64,000 bases of DNA from Roseimicrobium sp. ORNL1. GTDB taxonomy: Bacteria > Verrucomicrobiota > Verrucomicrobiia > Verrucomicrobiales > Verrucomicrobiaceae. The notes under the pieces were generated by a model. The model was not told where the DNA came from and did no database searches. It worked only from the letters and a program-made list of their open reading frames with translations. Location: positions 3,038,001 to 3,102,000 of the forward strand of contig NZ_CP049143.1 of the NCBI RefSeq assembly GCF_011044495.1, written 5' to 3'. The translations under genes and the position numbers were made by a program. Positions within the stretch are counted from its first letter, which is position 1; each line of letters begins with the position of its first letter. Positions 44,705 through 56,600 of this stretch are shown here, one piece after another.

Positions 44705-44896
44705 GGCAAAGGGGCGTGGAGAGAACCAGATGAAGTCGTCTTGATGAGAAGACGCAGCCAGCAGTGCGGACGTTTCAAGATGCCGACTCAAACAGGAGCG
44801 TCTTATGCTCGTCTGATTCGCAAGGTGAAACTCAGGAGCAAGGTAAGCATCTGCCTATCTTGACAAAGGGCTGGCTGCCCTGCCTTGTGCAGGCGC

Positions 44897-46963
44897 ATGA
44901 TTTCTTTCGCTGCCTTCTCACGCACTGCCGCGTTGCTATGCGGCCTCACGCTCTCACTCCATGCCGCCACGGAGGCGGACGTGGTGGTGTATGGCGCCAC
45001 TCCGGGGGGATTCTGCGCTGCCATCGCCGCCGCGCGGGAGGGCTCCTCGGTGGTGCTCCTGGAGCCGACGGATCACGTCGGTGGAGTGAATACCGGAGGT
45101 CTGAGCTTCAGCGATTCCAATCAAACGGTGCGCACCACCGTGCTTGGGCTCTTTGAGGAATGGCACCTCCGCGTTGAAAAGAACTACCAGGAGCGCGGCA
45201 TCGCACTGCCCTACAAGGTGAGCGAGAAAGATACCAAGCCCTGGACCTATGAACCCCATGTGGCTGCGAAGATCACGAAGCAAATGCTCGATGAAGCCGG
45301 CGTGAAGGTGATGACGAAGCGCGTCCTGAAGAGTGTGGTCAAGGATGGCGGACGCATCAAGCATGTCGCGACAAGTGACGGCGAGTTCGCCGCCAAGGTC
45401 TTTGTGGATGCCACGTACGAAGGTGACTTGATGGCGGCCGCAGGAGTGAGCTGGACTATCGGTCGCGAGGGGAAAAAGGAATACAACGAATCATTCGCGG
45501 GCAAGCAGTACCCCAAGGGGAAGATGGCCATCTCCGGTGTGGATGCCTCAGGCCGTCCGCTGCCGCTCATCACCACCACCGACGCGGGTCCTGAGGATGA
45601 AGGCGATAAGAATGTGATGGTCTACAGCTTCCGCCTCTGCGTTACCAAGAATCCGGCGAATCGTGTGCCCTTCCCCAAGCCAGCGAATTACGATCCCGCC
45701 CGCTTCGAGGTGGTGCGGCGCTATTATGCGCAGGAGAAGCGCCCGCATCTGCTGTGGGACCTGTACGCGCTACCGGATGGCGACAAGTTCGATGCCAACA
45801 ACGGGATTGGAAAACAATTCTCCATGGGGCTCGTGGGTGCGTGCAATGGATGGAGCGAGGCGGATGAAGCGGGCCGTGCCAAAATCTGGGAGGAGCACAA
45901 GCAGTACACCCTTGAGCTGTATCATTTCCTCACGACGGACCCGGTGGTGCCGGAGAATCTGCGCAAGCAACTCGGAGAACTCGGCCTGTGCCGTGATGAA
46001 TTCGCGAACTACGGCCACTGGTCTCCCCAGCTCTATGTGCGTGAAGGGCGCCGCATGAAGGGCATGTATGTCGTGAGCCAGAAGGACATCATGGACGAGC
46101 CCGCGAAGGAGGACCCCATCGTGGTATCCTCCTTCCCGATTGACTCGCACGACTGCCAGCGCGTGGCCACGGCGGATGGTGTGATCAACGAAGGCACCAT
46201 CTTCCCTGTGCGCATGGAGCGGCGCAGAAACGGTTACCCCTATCATATTCCTTACCGCGCCATTCTCCCGAAGCCGGGCGAGTGTGAGAATCTGCTCGTA
46301 CCGGTGGCGCTCTCCTGCACGCACGTGGCCATCTCGTCCATCCGCGTGGAACCGACCTGGATGATCCTGGGCCAAAGCGCGGGCGTCGCCGCCGCACTGA
46401 GTGCGAAGCAGAATGTCTCTGTGCAGCAGCTTCCCTATCCAGTGCTGCGTGAGCGCTTGCTGGCCCAGAAGCAGGTGCTGGATCTGCCCGTACTGCCGGA
46501 CCTTCCTCCGGAGGCCAAGGGCACGGTGAGCATTGACCCCAAGACTCTCCCAGGCATCGTGCTTGACGATGCGAAGGCAGAGCTGAAGGGGCCCTGGAGC
46601 AGCTCCAGCAGCTTCAAGCCGCATGTAGGAACCGGCTATCTTCACGATGACCGCCGCGCTGATGGCCAATCCATCGCCACGTTCCGCTTCAAGGTACCGG
46701 ACTCAGGCCACTACGAGGTTCGCATGGCCTACTCCCCACATCAAACGCGGGCGGCCAAAGTGCCGGTGATCATCCAGAGCGGTGATCGCAAGGTGGAGCT
46801 GACTGTCGATCAAACACAGCCGCTTCCTGCAGGCGAGGCCTTCCGGAGCGTGGGCTCAGTGCAGCTCGAGCGCGGAGTGGAGACCACCCTGCAGATCAGC
46901 AACAAGGACACGGACGGATTTGTCATCCTGGATGCCGTGCAGCTCTTGAAGGAGAAGGAGTGA
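44897..46963 (+). CDS. Exported FAD-dependent oxidoreductase with golvesin-like C-terminal domain
   Basis: 688 aa from the ATG at 44897; an in-frame TTG four codons earlier is a less likely start. A signal peptide (SFAAFSRTAALLCGLTLSLHA) is followed by an FAD-binding Rossmann motif, VVVYGATPGGFCAAIAAAREG, and EPTDHVGGVNTGGLSFSD, typical of FAD_oxidored (PF12831). A second FAD contact lies at VEPTWMILGQSAGVAAALS. The last ~140 residues (GTGYLHDDRRADGQSIATFRFKVPDSGHYEVRMAYS) form a golvesin C-terminal-like carbohydrate-associated beta domain. Common in Planctomycetes and Verrucomicrobia and thought to act on sugars or polysaccharides; substrate unknown. Confidence 0.92.
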   Translation: MISFAAFSRTAALLCGLTLSLHAATEADVVVYGATPGGFCAAIAAAREGSSVVLLEPTDHVGGVNTGGLSFSDSNQTVRTTVLGLFEEWHLRVEKNYQERGIALPYKVSEKDTKPWTYEPHVAAKITKQMLDEAGVKVMTKRVLKSVVKDGGRIKHVATSDGEFAAKVFVDATYEGDLMAAAGVSWTIGREGKKEYNESFAGKQYPKGKMAISGVDASGRPLPLITTTDAGPEDEGDKNVMVYSFRLCVTKNPANRVPFPKPANYDPARFEVVRRYYAQEKRPHLLWDLYALPDGDKFDANNGIGKQFSMGLVGACNGWSEADEAGRAKIWEEHKQYTLELYHFLTTDPVVPENLRKQLGELGLCRDEFANYGHWSPQLYVREGRRMKGMYVVSQKDIMDEPAKEDPIVVSSFPIDSHDCQRVATADGVINEGTIFPVRMERRRNGYPYHIPYRAILPKPGECENLLVPVALSCTHVAISSIRVEPTWMILGQSAGVAAALSAKQNVSVQQLPYPVLRERLLAQKQVLDLPVLPDLPPEAKGTVSIDPKTLPGIVLDDAKAELKGPWSSSSSFKPHVGTGYLHDDRRADGQSIATFRFKVPDSGHYEVRMAYSPHQTRAAKVPVIIQSGDRKVELTVDQTQPLPAGEAFRSVGSVQLERGVETTLQISNKDTDGFVILDAVQLLKEKE

Positions 46964-47080
46964 TGTGGTCTAAGCCTGGCGTCTCGGTGCATTCGTCAGG
47001 AACAGACTGGGGTGGGGGATGAAGATGAAAAGGAAATCGCTTGAGAAGCGTTTTCCACCTTCTCCCTCGCTTCAAATCAA

Positions 47081-48091
47081 ATGATACGCCTCCTCCTCCT
47101 GATGGCAGTCTTCTCGTCTGCCGTCCCTGCCTTTGCGGACCCCGAATATGAAGTCGTGCGCGACTGGCCGGCGCTGCCCGAGGGAAAGTCACTCGGCTTG
47201 TGTGCCGGTGTGGGGATTGACTCCCATGACAATGTCCTTGTCTTCCACCGCAACGGCCGCGCCTGGTCGAATCCCTTTCCCACGGAACCCATTGCAGGGC
47301 CGACTGTCAGCCTCATCGATGGTCGCACCGGAAAGCTGCTCGCCTCATGGGGAGCGGGCGAGTTCATCATGCCGCATGGGCTCACCGTGGATCATGAGGA
47401 CAACGTCTGGCTCACGGACGTGGGCCGCCAGCAGGTGTTCAAGTACAGCCATGATGGGCGTCTCCTGCTGACGCTCGGCGAGCGCGGAAAACCGGGTGCG
47501 GACAAGGAGCATTTCAACTATCCGACCGATGTCACGGTGCTGTCCGATGGCTCGTTCTACGTGAGCGATGGCTATCGGAATACACGGGTGGTGAAGTTCA
47601 ATCCTGCCGGGCAGTACGAATTCGAGTGGGGCACCAAGGGCAGCGGACCGGGACAGTTCAATCTTCCCCATGGCATCGCGATCGATGGTGGTGGACGTGT
47701 AGTTGTCTGTGATCGAAGCAATGCACGCCTGCAGGTCTTCGACCCGCGCGGTGGATTTATCGCCGAGTGGAAAGGCCCTGAGATTGGGCGTCCCTATGGA
47801 GTGAGTGTCGACGCGCATGGGCATGTCTTTGCGATCGATGGTGGAGATCAGTTAAAGGGTAAGCTCGATCGCTCGAAGGCCGTGGAACTCGATGCTGCAG
47901 GCGCCGTGGTGAACACCTTTGGATCTTTTGGCGCAGGGCCTGGGCAGTTCCAGCTCGGGCACGACATCGCGGTGGCCCACGACGGCTCTGTTTATGTCGC
48001 GGAAGGAAAGGGGCAGCGAGTGCAGAAATTCATTCGCCGATCCAGCGGTGATCGTGAGGGTGGGGGAGCGGCATCTCCCTCGCCCCGGTGA
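47081..48091 (+). CDS. Secreted NHL-repeat six-bladed beta-propeller protein
   Basis: 336 aa with signal peptide MIRLLLLMAVFSSAVPAFA. NHL blades repeat the pattern LPHGIAIDGGGRVVVCDRSNARLQVFD, MPHGLTVDHEDNVWLTDVGRQQVFKYS and LGHDIAVAHDGSVYVAEGKGQRVQKF. The sequence is close to peptidyl-alpha-hydroxyglycine alpha-amidating-lyase-type propellers, but amidation is not implied in bacteria. It follows the FAD oxidoreductase by 117 bases. Its 3' end overlaps the convergent methyltransferase gene by 62 bases. Confidence 0.9.
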   Translation: MIRLLLLMAVFSSAVPAFADPEYEVVRDWPALPEGKSLGLCAGVGIDSHDNVLVFHRNGRAWSNPFPTEPIAGPTVSLIDGRTGKLLASWGAGEFIMPHGLTVDHEDNVWLTDVGRQQVFKYSHDGRLLLTLGERGKPGADKEHFNYPTDVTVLSDGSFYVSDGYRNTRVVKFNPAGQYEFEWGTKGSGPGQFNLPHGIAIDGGGRVVVCDRSNARLQVFDPRGGFIAEWKGPEIGRPYGVSVDAHGHVFAIDGGDQLKGKLDRSKAVELDAAGAVVNTFGSFGAGPGQFQLGHDIAVAHDGSVYVAEGKGQRVQKFIRRSSGDREGGGAASPSPR

Positions 48092-48692
48092 GAGTGTGCG
48101 ATTGGGCCTGCGTTGGTTGGAGAGGACCGATGGGACCTTTTACCCAAAGCCTCAGCTGACCCTTGAATGCTGTTTCCTCACAGCGGTAGCAGGAGGGGAT
48201 TTCCTCGCAGTCACCCCAGTAGGTGACTACCCGAGTGCCCTCGGGGAGGAGAGAAAGCTCGGTGTGAACCCACTTCGTGTAAGCGAGATAGAGGGTGTCA
48301 TCCAGCGTCACCGCTTCATCGATACGCAGTGACTCAATCACATTCTCTTCAAAGGGATTAAAGATGTAGAAGGCATCGAAGTCCCGGAAATTCACGTCGG
48401 TGATATTGGCCTGAATGATCTCTGCGCGCGGGATGTCATACTTCCGGAACATGCTCCTCCCCGTGCGGCATAGATGCCCCCGCTGCTCCACCCCGGTGAA
48501 ATGCCCGGGAGTAGTGGCGGCTCCAATGGCGCAAAATTTTCCGGGGCCGCATCCTACATCCAGCACGCGGGTGCCAGGCTCTGTCACCAGCCACTGGGCT
48601 GCCTGACGGGCGGCGTCCACCGAAGTCCAATGACAGGGAGAGAGATTTTGGATGTTCTCTGGGAATGCCTCGTCAAAGTTCTCATCACTCAT
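48030..48692 (-). CDS. SAM-dependent methyltransferase
   Basis: 220 aa from the ATG at 48692 (MSDENFDEAFPENIQNLSP); starts at 48761 and 48779 are open but add low-complexity Ala/Pro/Arg residues. Motif I of class I methyltransferases is VLDVGCGPGKFCAIGA, followed by FTGVEQRGHLC and AEIIQANITDVNFRDFDAFYIFNPFEEN. The substrate cannot be read from the sequence. The C-terminal ~20 residues (REMPLPHPHDH) are encoded in the overlap with the NHL gene and are probably an extension beyond the fold. Confidence 0.85.
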   Translation of the reverse strand: MSDENFDEAFPENIQNLSPCHWTSVDAARQAAQWLVTEPGTRVLDVGCGPGKFCAIGAATTPGHFTGVEQRGHLCRTGRSMFRKYDIPRAEIIQANITDVNFRDFDAFYIFNPFEENVIESLRIDEAVTLDDTLYLAYTKWVHTELSLLPEGTRVVTYWGDCEEIPSCYRCEETAFKGQLRLWVKGPIGPLQPTQAQSHTLTGAREMPLPHPHDHRWIGE

Positions 48693-49367
48693 CAGGTGAA
48701 GAGGTTTCCCTGCGCGGCCGCGGGATGGTGGCGCGGCTGCGGCAAGAGATTCTGAAGGCATGCCCCCACAGTAGCGCACTTGCCGTGCAAGTCTCCTTCA
48801 ACCTGCATCTCGCCAGAAGCCAGCCCCGTAGCGAGAGGGCTTCCATGTCTGCCCACTGCGAATTTGTATGCGTGCCTGCTCCATGGTGTGAGAGGGAATG
48901 ATGACGTGTATCAGGAGAAGGCGGCGTCCTCCCCTTGCGGTGTGTTGCGGGGCAGGTCCCCCGGGAATCCTCGCGAGGGCAGGGGAGGATGCCGGTCGTG
49001 ATAGGTCTCCTTTATAAGTCTTATGCCTAAAAAATGACTTAGAACTGATATTTTTATTGCATTAGTTGTGCTAAAATTGCAGAATTTAGTCCTGCACATC
49101 ATACACAGGTATTTCGATTTTAAGTCTCCCAACGTCTTCCGAATCCCGACTGCCGTCTCCAATTCAAAGTCGTATTTGCGACTGGTGGCGATGGCTCATG
49201 AGAGCTGAATGCTTGGCTCTTATGGTGTTGGAACGGAGTCTCTTCCAGCGCGGGATTACCTCCCGCATACCCCCGCTCTAAGTTTCGCTCGCCAGCTAGG
49301 GGTAATTAGTCCTTTGGGTATATGAAATTTATGGTTTTTGTTCGAAATTCGATAAAGATCTAAACGC
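48693..49367. other. Promoter-rich AT-biased spacer before the secreted protease
   Basis: No gene is supported here. From about 49010 on it is much more AT-rich than the flanking genes, as expected for a regulated promoter region or for acquired DNA. An element CTAGGGGTAATTAG lies at 49296-49309, followed by TCCTTTGGGTATAT, 59 bases before the protease start. A related CTAA(TCCC)TTAG palindrome lies upstream of the adhesin gene (50489-50500). Both could be sites for one regulator. Confidence 0.45.
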
Positions 49368-50216
49368 ATGATAAAGCATTCGCTGTTCGCTGTTCTCTGC
49401 CTGACCGTGATGGATCTCCATGCTATTGTGCTCTCTCCGAGCACTTTGCAGGTCTCAGGCCATCAGCAACCGCAAAGCATTCAGAAGGCAGCCTCAGGCG
49501 TAGGAATGGGCGAAGCAGGCGTGGAGCCGACTGCGTTTCCTTTTTGGGAGAATATCGGGACCGTGGGCATGGGCACGGGACTCTACTTGGGAGATGGCTG
49601 GGTACTCACGAGTACCCACGTGGGATGCCTGCCCTTCGTCCTCTCCGATGGCAGTGTCTACCGGCCGATTGCAGGGACTTGGCAGCCGCTCAAGAATGCA
49701 GATGGCTCCAAGTCAGATGTGGCTGTGTTTCAGGTCAATCAAGGGGTGAGTGACTCCGCATTGCGGAAGCTGTCCGGCATTTCCATCTCGACGGATACGG
49801 TGGAAGCACAGACCCCAGTGCTCCTCGTGGGAACTGGGTATGTGGAGAAGAAATCCGCAGGGGAACAGAATCCCGTGCGCTTCGGCGCCTACCAAAGGAC
49901 TACCCGGGAGAAGCGCTGGGCCCTGGCCACCACGAATGAAGTCACTGCCCCAGCAGCGACCCAAGGCGGGCTGAAGACCCATTGCTTCGCGACGACTTTC
50001 CGTGCACAAGCCTTTGGCGGTCAGGCGGCTGAGGGGGACTCGGGTGGAGCTGCTTTTGTCTTCGATGCCGATGAGCGGCAGTGGAAGCTGGCGGGATGCA
50101 TCTTTGCTGTCTCCCAAGTGAACGCGTTTGTGCCATACGGTGCCAGGACGTACGTAGGAGATTTGGCAGTGTACAGCTCGCAGATTGACGAGCTCGCCTG
50201 CTGTTCCGGTCACTGA
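49368..50216 (+). CDS. Secreted trypsin-like serine protease
   Basis: 282 aa with signal peptide MIKHSLFAVLCLTVMDLHA. Catalytic triad candidates are H in VLTSTHVGCL (usually TAAHC), D in KSDVAVFQV and S in AAEGDSGGAAFVFD, in the order and spacing of the S1 family. Cys residues near the His (THVGC) and the C-terminus (ELACCSGH) may form disulfides. It is the gene just before the giant adhesin, so shaping or releasing surface adhesin is one possible role; it is not homologous in motif to LapG-type Cys proteases. Preceded by an AT-rich regulatory spacer. Confidence 0.87.
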   Translation: MIKHSLFAVLCLTVMDLHAIVLSPSTLQVSGHQQPQSIQKAASGVGMGEAGVEPTAFPFWENIGTVGMGTGLYLGDGWVLTSTHVGCLPFVLSDGSVYRPIAGTWQPLKNADGSKSDVAVFQVNQGVSDSALRKLSGISISTDTVEAQTPVLLVGTGYVEKKSAGEQNPVRFGAYQRTTREKRWALATTNEVTAPAATQGGLKTHCFATTFRAQAFGGQAAEGDSGGAAFVFDADERQWKLAGCIFAVSQVNAFVPYGARTYVGDLAVYSSQIDELACCSGH

Positions 50217-50682
50217 TTTGGTGGCGCAATGTTACTGCTGCCATTCCTGAGGTAAAGGTTGCCCCTGCACGTACAGGGGGAGGAAAGGGATTTTGTCGCC
50301 TCGCAGGCCTGAAATTCAGGCCGAAATTGCATTCTATTTAAATTTTTTTATACAAATGCGGCTCGTTGGCAATGAGGAGCTAAAGAAGTATTGCAATTTG
50401 TAAAAATGTTCGTCAGAGAAATAATTGTTCAGAAATTTCTAGACAACTCTGAATGTCGGTTTACTCGTGGTGGAAAGAAGTCATGGAGCTAATCCCTTAG
50501 TTCCTTCGTCGGTAAATCCCCGCAACAGTTTCAGTAACACACTGGAGAGTCAGTAATTCGGTTCGGATTATCGTTCCTGTCACAACACGCGTGATCGCGC
50601 GTCTTCGCGTCATTGCATATCTGCGTCGCACTTGTGTGAATGGCGAACCTCGCACCCTCAGGCCCACCTATGACCACTCGCC
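50217..50682. other. 466-base spacer with hairpins before the adhesin gene
   Basis: No gene supported. Two hairpins follow the protease: CCCCTG/CAGGGG at 50262-50279 and the near-perfect palindrome GGCCTGAAATTCAGGCC at 50306-50322. A T-rich stretch lies further on (50338-50351), so terminator activity is possible but not typical. The centre (50323-50440) is AT-rich. A CTAATCCCTTAG palindrome is at 50489-50500, ~180 bases before the adhesin ATG. Confidence 0.45.
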
Positions 50683-53600
50683 ATGAAGATTTCAATCACC
50701 GAGTCCAATGCCTCAACAGGGAGGCACGAGACCAAAAACGTGGATGTCCAATCGGAAGCCCGCATTCCGGTTCAGCTTCAAGGTAACGTTCAGATTTCGA
50801 GAGACGGCGAACCGCCCGCCAGTGTCACAAAGTTGGCGGATGGCGTGGTGATTCAGTGGAAGGATGGGACTTTCGTGGTGTTGGTGCCCGAGGACGGCAA
50901 CAACCTGGACCAACTCAAGCAGGTGAGCATCAATTCCGTGATGGATGGTGCGGCGGTGGATGAGTTCATGCTGTGGCGCGCGTCGTACGAAGACAGTCCG
51001 CTCGACTTTGCTGGGATGGGGCCCTATGGCCTGCCACTGCGCGACGTGGAGCAGGAAAATGCTGACCTCTTCAAGGAACCGGTCGCGGAGTCGGAACCCG
51101 CGGTCGCACCCCCGGCACCGCCTGCGCCTGACGTGGCGCCGGTGATCATCCCACCGCCTCCCGTGGATCTTCCTCCAAGCGCGGTTGATGACTCCAATTT
51201 CATCATCGAGTCGGACATCACGCCTTCCATCGCCGCGGGGAATGTGCTGCAGAATTTGATTCATGGGTTGTACAAGAACATTGGCCCGTTCTCGGATGTG
51301 GCCGATTCGGAACCCGAAGGCGGTCTTTTAACGCTCGTGAAGGCCGGTGTGCAGGGAGCGCTGGGAGCTGCGCTGGGCTTCAACGGAGTGACGGTGCAAG
51401 GGCAGTACGGCACGCTGATCATCCAGGCGAATGGGTCCTACATCTATGCCCTCAATCAGAACAATCCAGCTCCCGAAGCGCTCGACGAAGGAGAGAGCCT
51501 GGTAGAGACATTTTTCTACACCGTGTCAGACGCTACGGGGCAGACGGCCCAGGCCACGCTGACGATCACCATCTTCGGTACCAATGATGCCCCGGTGGCC
51601 AATGCGGATACGAACTGGGCTCAGGAGGATGTGTCCAATGCCAGCGGCAATGTGTTGCAGACGCTGGCACACAATGGAGCGCCCAACAACGGTCCGTTCA
51701 GTGATGTGGCGGATACCGATGTGGATATCGAGCCGCTGAGTGTTGGTTCGGTCAATGGAAGCGCGCTCAATGTGGGAGTTGCTGTGGCCGGCGCCTACGG
51801 CACGCTGACCCTCAATGCGGATGGCACCTACAACTATGTGCTCGACGCTCAAAATGCCACGGTGGATGGCCTTGATGACGGCGAGACGCTGACAGATGTC
51901 TTCAGCTACACTGCGACCGATGGTGATGCCAACGCTGGTGCCACACTGACGATCACCATCTTTGGCTCCAATGATGCGCCTATTGCCAATGCGGATACCA
52001 ACTGGGCGCAGGAAGATGCGTCCGACGCGAGCGGCAATGTCCTGTTGACCCTCGCGCACAACGGAGCACCCAGCGGCGTGTTCAGCGACATCGCGGATAC
52101 CGATGTGGATGGTGAGTCACTGACGGTGAGTGAGGTCAACGGTAGCGCGGGGAATGTGGGCGCGGCCGTGACCGGGACCTACGGCTCGGTGACGCTCAAT
52201 GCGAACGGCACCTACAACTACGTGCTCAATAACGGTCACGCCGATGTGCAGGCCCTGGATGATGGTGAAACGTTGACTGATGTTTTCAACTACACCGCGA
52301 CCGATGGCACAGCCAGTGCGGGAGCCACGCTGACGATCACCATCTTCGGGTCGAACGACACGCCGGTGGCCAATGCGGATACCAACTGGGCGAAGGAGGA
52401 TGTGGTCGATGCCTCGGGCAATGTGCTGCTGACCCTGGCGCACAACGGAGCACCCAGCGGCGTGTTCAGTGACATCGCCGATACCGATGTGGACATTGAG
52501 CCGCTGACGGTGAGTGAGGTCAACGGTAGCGCGGGGAATGTGGGCGCGGCCGTGGCCGGGACCTACGGCTCGGTGACGCTCAATGCGAACGGCACCTACA
52601 ACTACGTGCTCAATAACGGTCACGCCGATGTGCAGGCCCTGGATGATGGTGAAACGTTGACTGATGTTTTCAACTACACCGCGACCGATGGCACGGCCAG
52701 TGCGGGAGCCACGCTGACGATCACCATCTTCGGGTCGAACGACACCCCAGTGGCGAATGCGGACACGAACTGGGCGAAGGAGGATGTGGTCGATGCTTCG
52801 GGCAATGTGCTACTGACCCTGGCGCACAACGGAGCACCCAGCGGCGTGTTCAGTGACATCGCCGATACCGATGTGGACATTGAGCCGCTGACGGTGAGTG
52901 AGGTCAACGGTAGCGCGGGGAGTGTGGGCGCGGCCGTGGCCGGGACCTACGGCTCGGTGACACTCAATGCGAATGGTACCTACAACTACGTGCTCAATAA
53001 CGGTCATGCCGATGTGCAGGCCCTGGATGATGGCGAGACACTCACGGACGTCTTCAACTACACCGCGACCGATGGCACGGCCAGTGCGGGAGCCACGCTG
53101 ACGATCACCATCTTCGGGTCGAATGACGCCCCAGTGGCGAATGCGGACACCAACTGGGCCAAGGAGGATGTGGCCAATGCTTCGGGCAATGTGCTGCTCA
53201 CCCTGGCGCATGCGGGTGCCCCGAGCGGCGTATTCAGTGACATCGCGGATACTGACGTGGACATTGAGCCACTTACTGTGAACACGGTCAACGGCGTGGC
53301 AGGCAATGTGGGAGCCGCAGTGCTTGGCACACACGGCACGCTCACACTCAATGGCAATGGCACCTACAACTACGTGCTCAACAACGGCAGCGCGGCTGTG
53401 CAGGCCCTGGACGATGGCGAGACACTCACGGACGTCTTCAACTACACCGCGACCGATGGCACGGCCAACGCAGGAGCCACGCTGACCATTACCATTTTCG
53501 GAACGAATGACGCGCCGGTGGCCAATGCGGACACCAACTGGGCGAAGGAGGATGTGGCCAATGCTTCGGGCAATGTGCTGCTCACCCTGGCTCATGCGGG

Positions 53601-56600
53601 AGCACCCAGCGGTGTATTCAGCGACATCGCGGATACGGATGTGGACATCGAGCCGCTGACTGTAAACACGGTCAATAGCGTGGCGGGCAATGTGGGCGTG
53701 GCGGTGGCAGGGACCTATGGCTCGGTGATGATCAATGGCAATGGCACCTACAACTACGTGCTCAACAATGGCAGCGCGGCTGTGCAGGCCCTGGACGATG
53801 GCGAGACACTCACGGACGTCTTCAACTACACCGCGACCGATGGCACGGCCAACGCGGGCGCCACGCTGACCATTACCATTTTCGGAACGAATGACGCGCC
53901 GGTGGCCAATGCGGACACCAACTGGGCGAAGGAGGATGTGGCCAATGCCTCGGGCAACGTGCTGCTCACCCTGGCGCATGCAGGTGCTCCCAGCGGCGTG
54001 TTCAGTGACATCGCGGACACTGATGTGGACATCGAGCCGCTGACTGTAAACACGGTCAACAGCGTGGCGGGTAATGTGGGCGTAGCGGTGGCAGGGACTT
54101 ATGGCTCGGTGACAATCAATGGCAATGGGACCTACAACTACGTGCTCAACAACGGCAACGCGAGCGTGCAGGCCCTGGATGAGGGTGAGACGCTGACGGA
54201 TGTCTTCAACTACACCGCGACCGACGGCACCGCCAACGCGGGAGCCACGCTGACCATCACCATCTTCGGAACGAACGATGCCCCGGTGGCCAATGCGGAC
54301 ACCAACTGGGCCAAGGAGGATGTCTCCGATGCCACCGGCAATGTGCTGCAGACGCTGGCGCATGCGGGCGCTCCCAGTGGTGTGTTCAGCGACATCGCGG
54401 ATACGGATGTGGATATTGAGCCGCTCACGGTGAGTGCGGTGAATGGCGTGGCTGGCAATGTGGGCATCGCAGTGGCGGGCACGTATGGTGCGCTGACGCT
54501 GGGTTCCAATGGTGCCTACAGCTACATCTTGAATGATGCACATGCCTCAGTGCAGGCTCTGGATGATGGTGAGACCATCACGGACGTTTTCAACTACACC
54601 GCTACGGATGGTACAGCCAGCGCGGGCGCCACGCTGACGATCACCATCTTCGGGACAAATGACGCCCCGGTGGCCAATGCGGATACGAACTGGGCTCAGG
54701 AAGATGGAGCGGATGCGAGTGGCAACGTGCTGCAGACCCTGGTACACAATGGTGCGCCGAGTGGTGTCTTCAGTGACATTGCAGACACAGATGTGGATGT
54801 GGAACCGCTGACGGTGAGTTCCGTGAATGGCGTGGCAGGCAACGTGGGCATCGCAGTGGCGGGCACGTATGGCATGCTGACCTTGGGATCCAATGGTGCG
54901 TATAGTTACATCTTGAATGATGCACATGCGGCGGTGCAGGCCCTGGATGTGGGAGAAACGCTTACAGATGTATTCAGCTACACCGCCAACGACGGCAGTG
55001 CGAACTCGGCAGCGGCGACACTGACGATTACCATTTTCGGGGCGAACGACGCCCCGGTTGCCATTGCGGATACCAACTGGGCGCAGGAAGACGTGTCGGA
55101 CGCCAGCGGCAACGTGTTGCAGACCTTGCTGCACAATGGCGCTCCCAGTGGTGTGTTTAGTGACATCGCAGACACGGACGCGGACTCGGAACCTCTCACC
55201 GTCAGCACGGTGAATGGCGTGGCGGGAAATGTGGGCAACGCGGTCGCGGGTACGTATGGCACGCTCACCCTGGGATCCAATGGTGCGTACAGCTACATTC
55301 TGAATGATGCGCATGCTGCGGTGCAGGCCCTGGACGTAGGCGAGACCATCACGGATGTGTTCACCTACACGGCCAACGACGGCAGCACCAATTCGGCGCC
55401 GGCTACGCTGACGATCACCATCTTCGGGACAAATGACGCCCCGGTGGCCAATGCAGATACCAACTGGGCGAAGGAGGATGTGGCAAACGCCTCGGGCAAT
55501 GTGCTGCTTACCCTGGCGCATGCAGGAGCACCAAGCGGTGTGTTCAGTGACATTGCGGACACTGATGTAGACATCGAGCCGCTGACTGTGAATACGGTCA
55601 ACAGTGTGGCGGGCAATGTGGGCGTGGCGGTCGCAGGGACCTATGGCTCAGTGACGATCAATGGCAATGGTACCTACAACTACGTGCTCAACAACGGCAA
55701 CGCGAGCGTGCAGGCCCTGGATGAGGGTGAGACGCTGACAGATGTCTTCAACTACACCGCCACCGATGGCACGGCCAATGCAGGGGCCACGCTGACGATC
55801 ACCATCTTCGGAACGAACGACGCGCCGATTGCCAATGCGGATACCAACTGGGCGAAGGAGGATGTGGCCAATGCCTCGGGTAATGTGCTGCTTACCCTGG
55901 CGCACGCGGGTGCCCCCAGTGGCGTGTTTAGTGACATCGCAGATACCGATGTGGACATTGAACCGCTGACTGTAAACACGGTCAACAGCGTGGCGGGCAA
56001 TGTGGGCGTGGCGGTCGCAGGGACTTATGGCTCGGTGACGATCAATGGCAATGGCACCTACAACTACGTGCTCAACAATGGCAACGCGAGCGTGCAGGCC
56101 CTGGATGAGGGTGAGACGCTGACGGATGTCTTCAACTACACCGCGACCGACGGCACCGCCAACGGGGGGGCCACGCTGACCATCACCATCTTTGGCACGA
56201 ACGATGCCCCGGTGGCCAATGCGGACACCAACTGGGCCAAGGAGGATGTGGCCAATGCTTCGGGCAATGTGCTGCTCACCCTGGCGCACGCGGGTGCCCC
56301 CAGTGGCGTGTTTAGTGACATCGCGGACACCGATGTGGACATCGAACCGCTGACTGTGAACACGGTCAACAGCGTGGCGGGGAATGTGGGCGTGGCCGTG
56401 GCAGGGACCTATGGCTCAGTGACGATCAATGGCAATGGTACCTACAACTACGTGCTCAACAACGGCAACGCAGCTGTGCAGGGCCTGGATGAGGGCGAGA
56501 CGCTGACGGATGTCTTCAACTACACCGCCACGGACGGCACCGCCAACGCAGGCGCCACGCTGACGATTACCATCTTCGGGACGAATGACGCGCCGGTGGC

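Noticed and set aside
44857-44896. TTGACA hexamer at 44860 as a housekeeping promoter for the FAD oxidoreductase
   Set aside because: No acceptable -10 hexamer lies at 16-18 bases; start site would be almost on the ATG.
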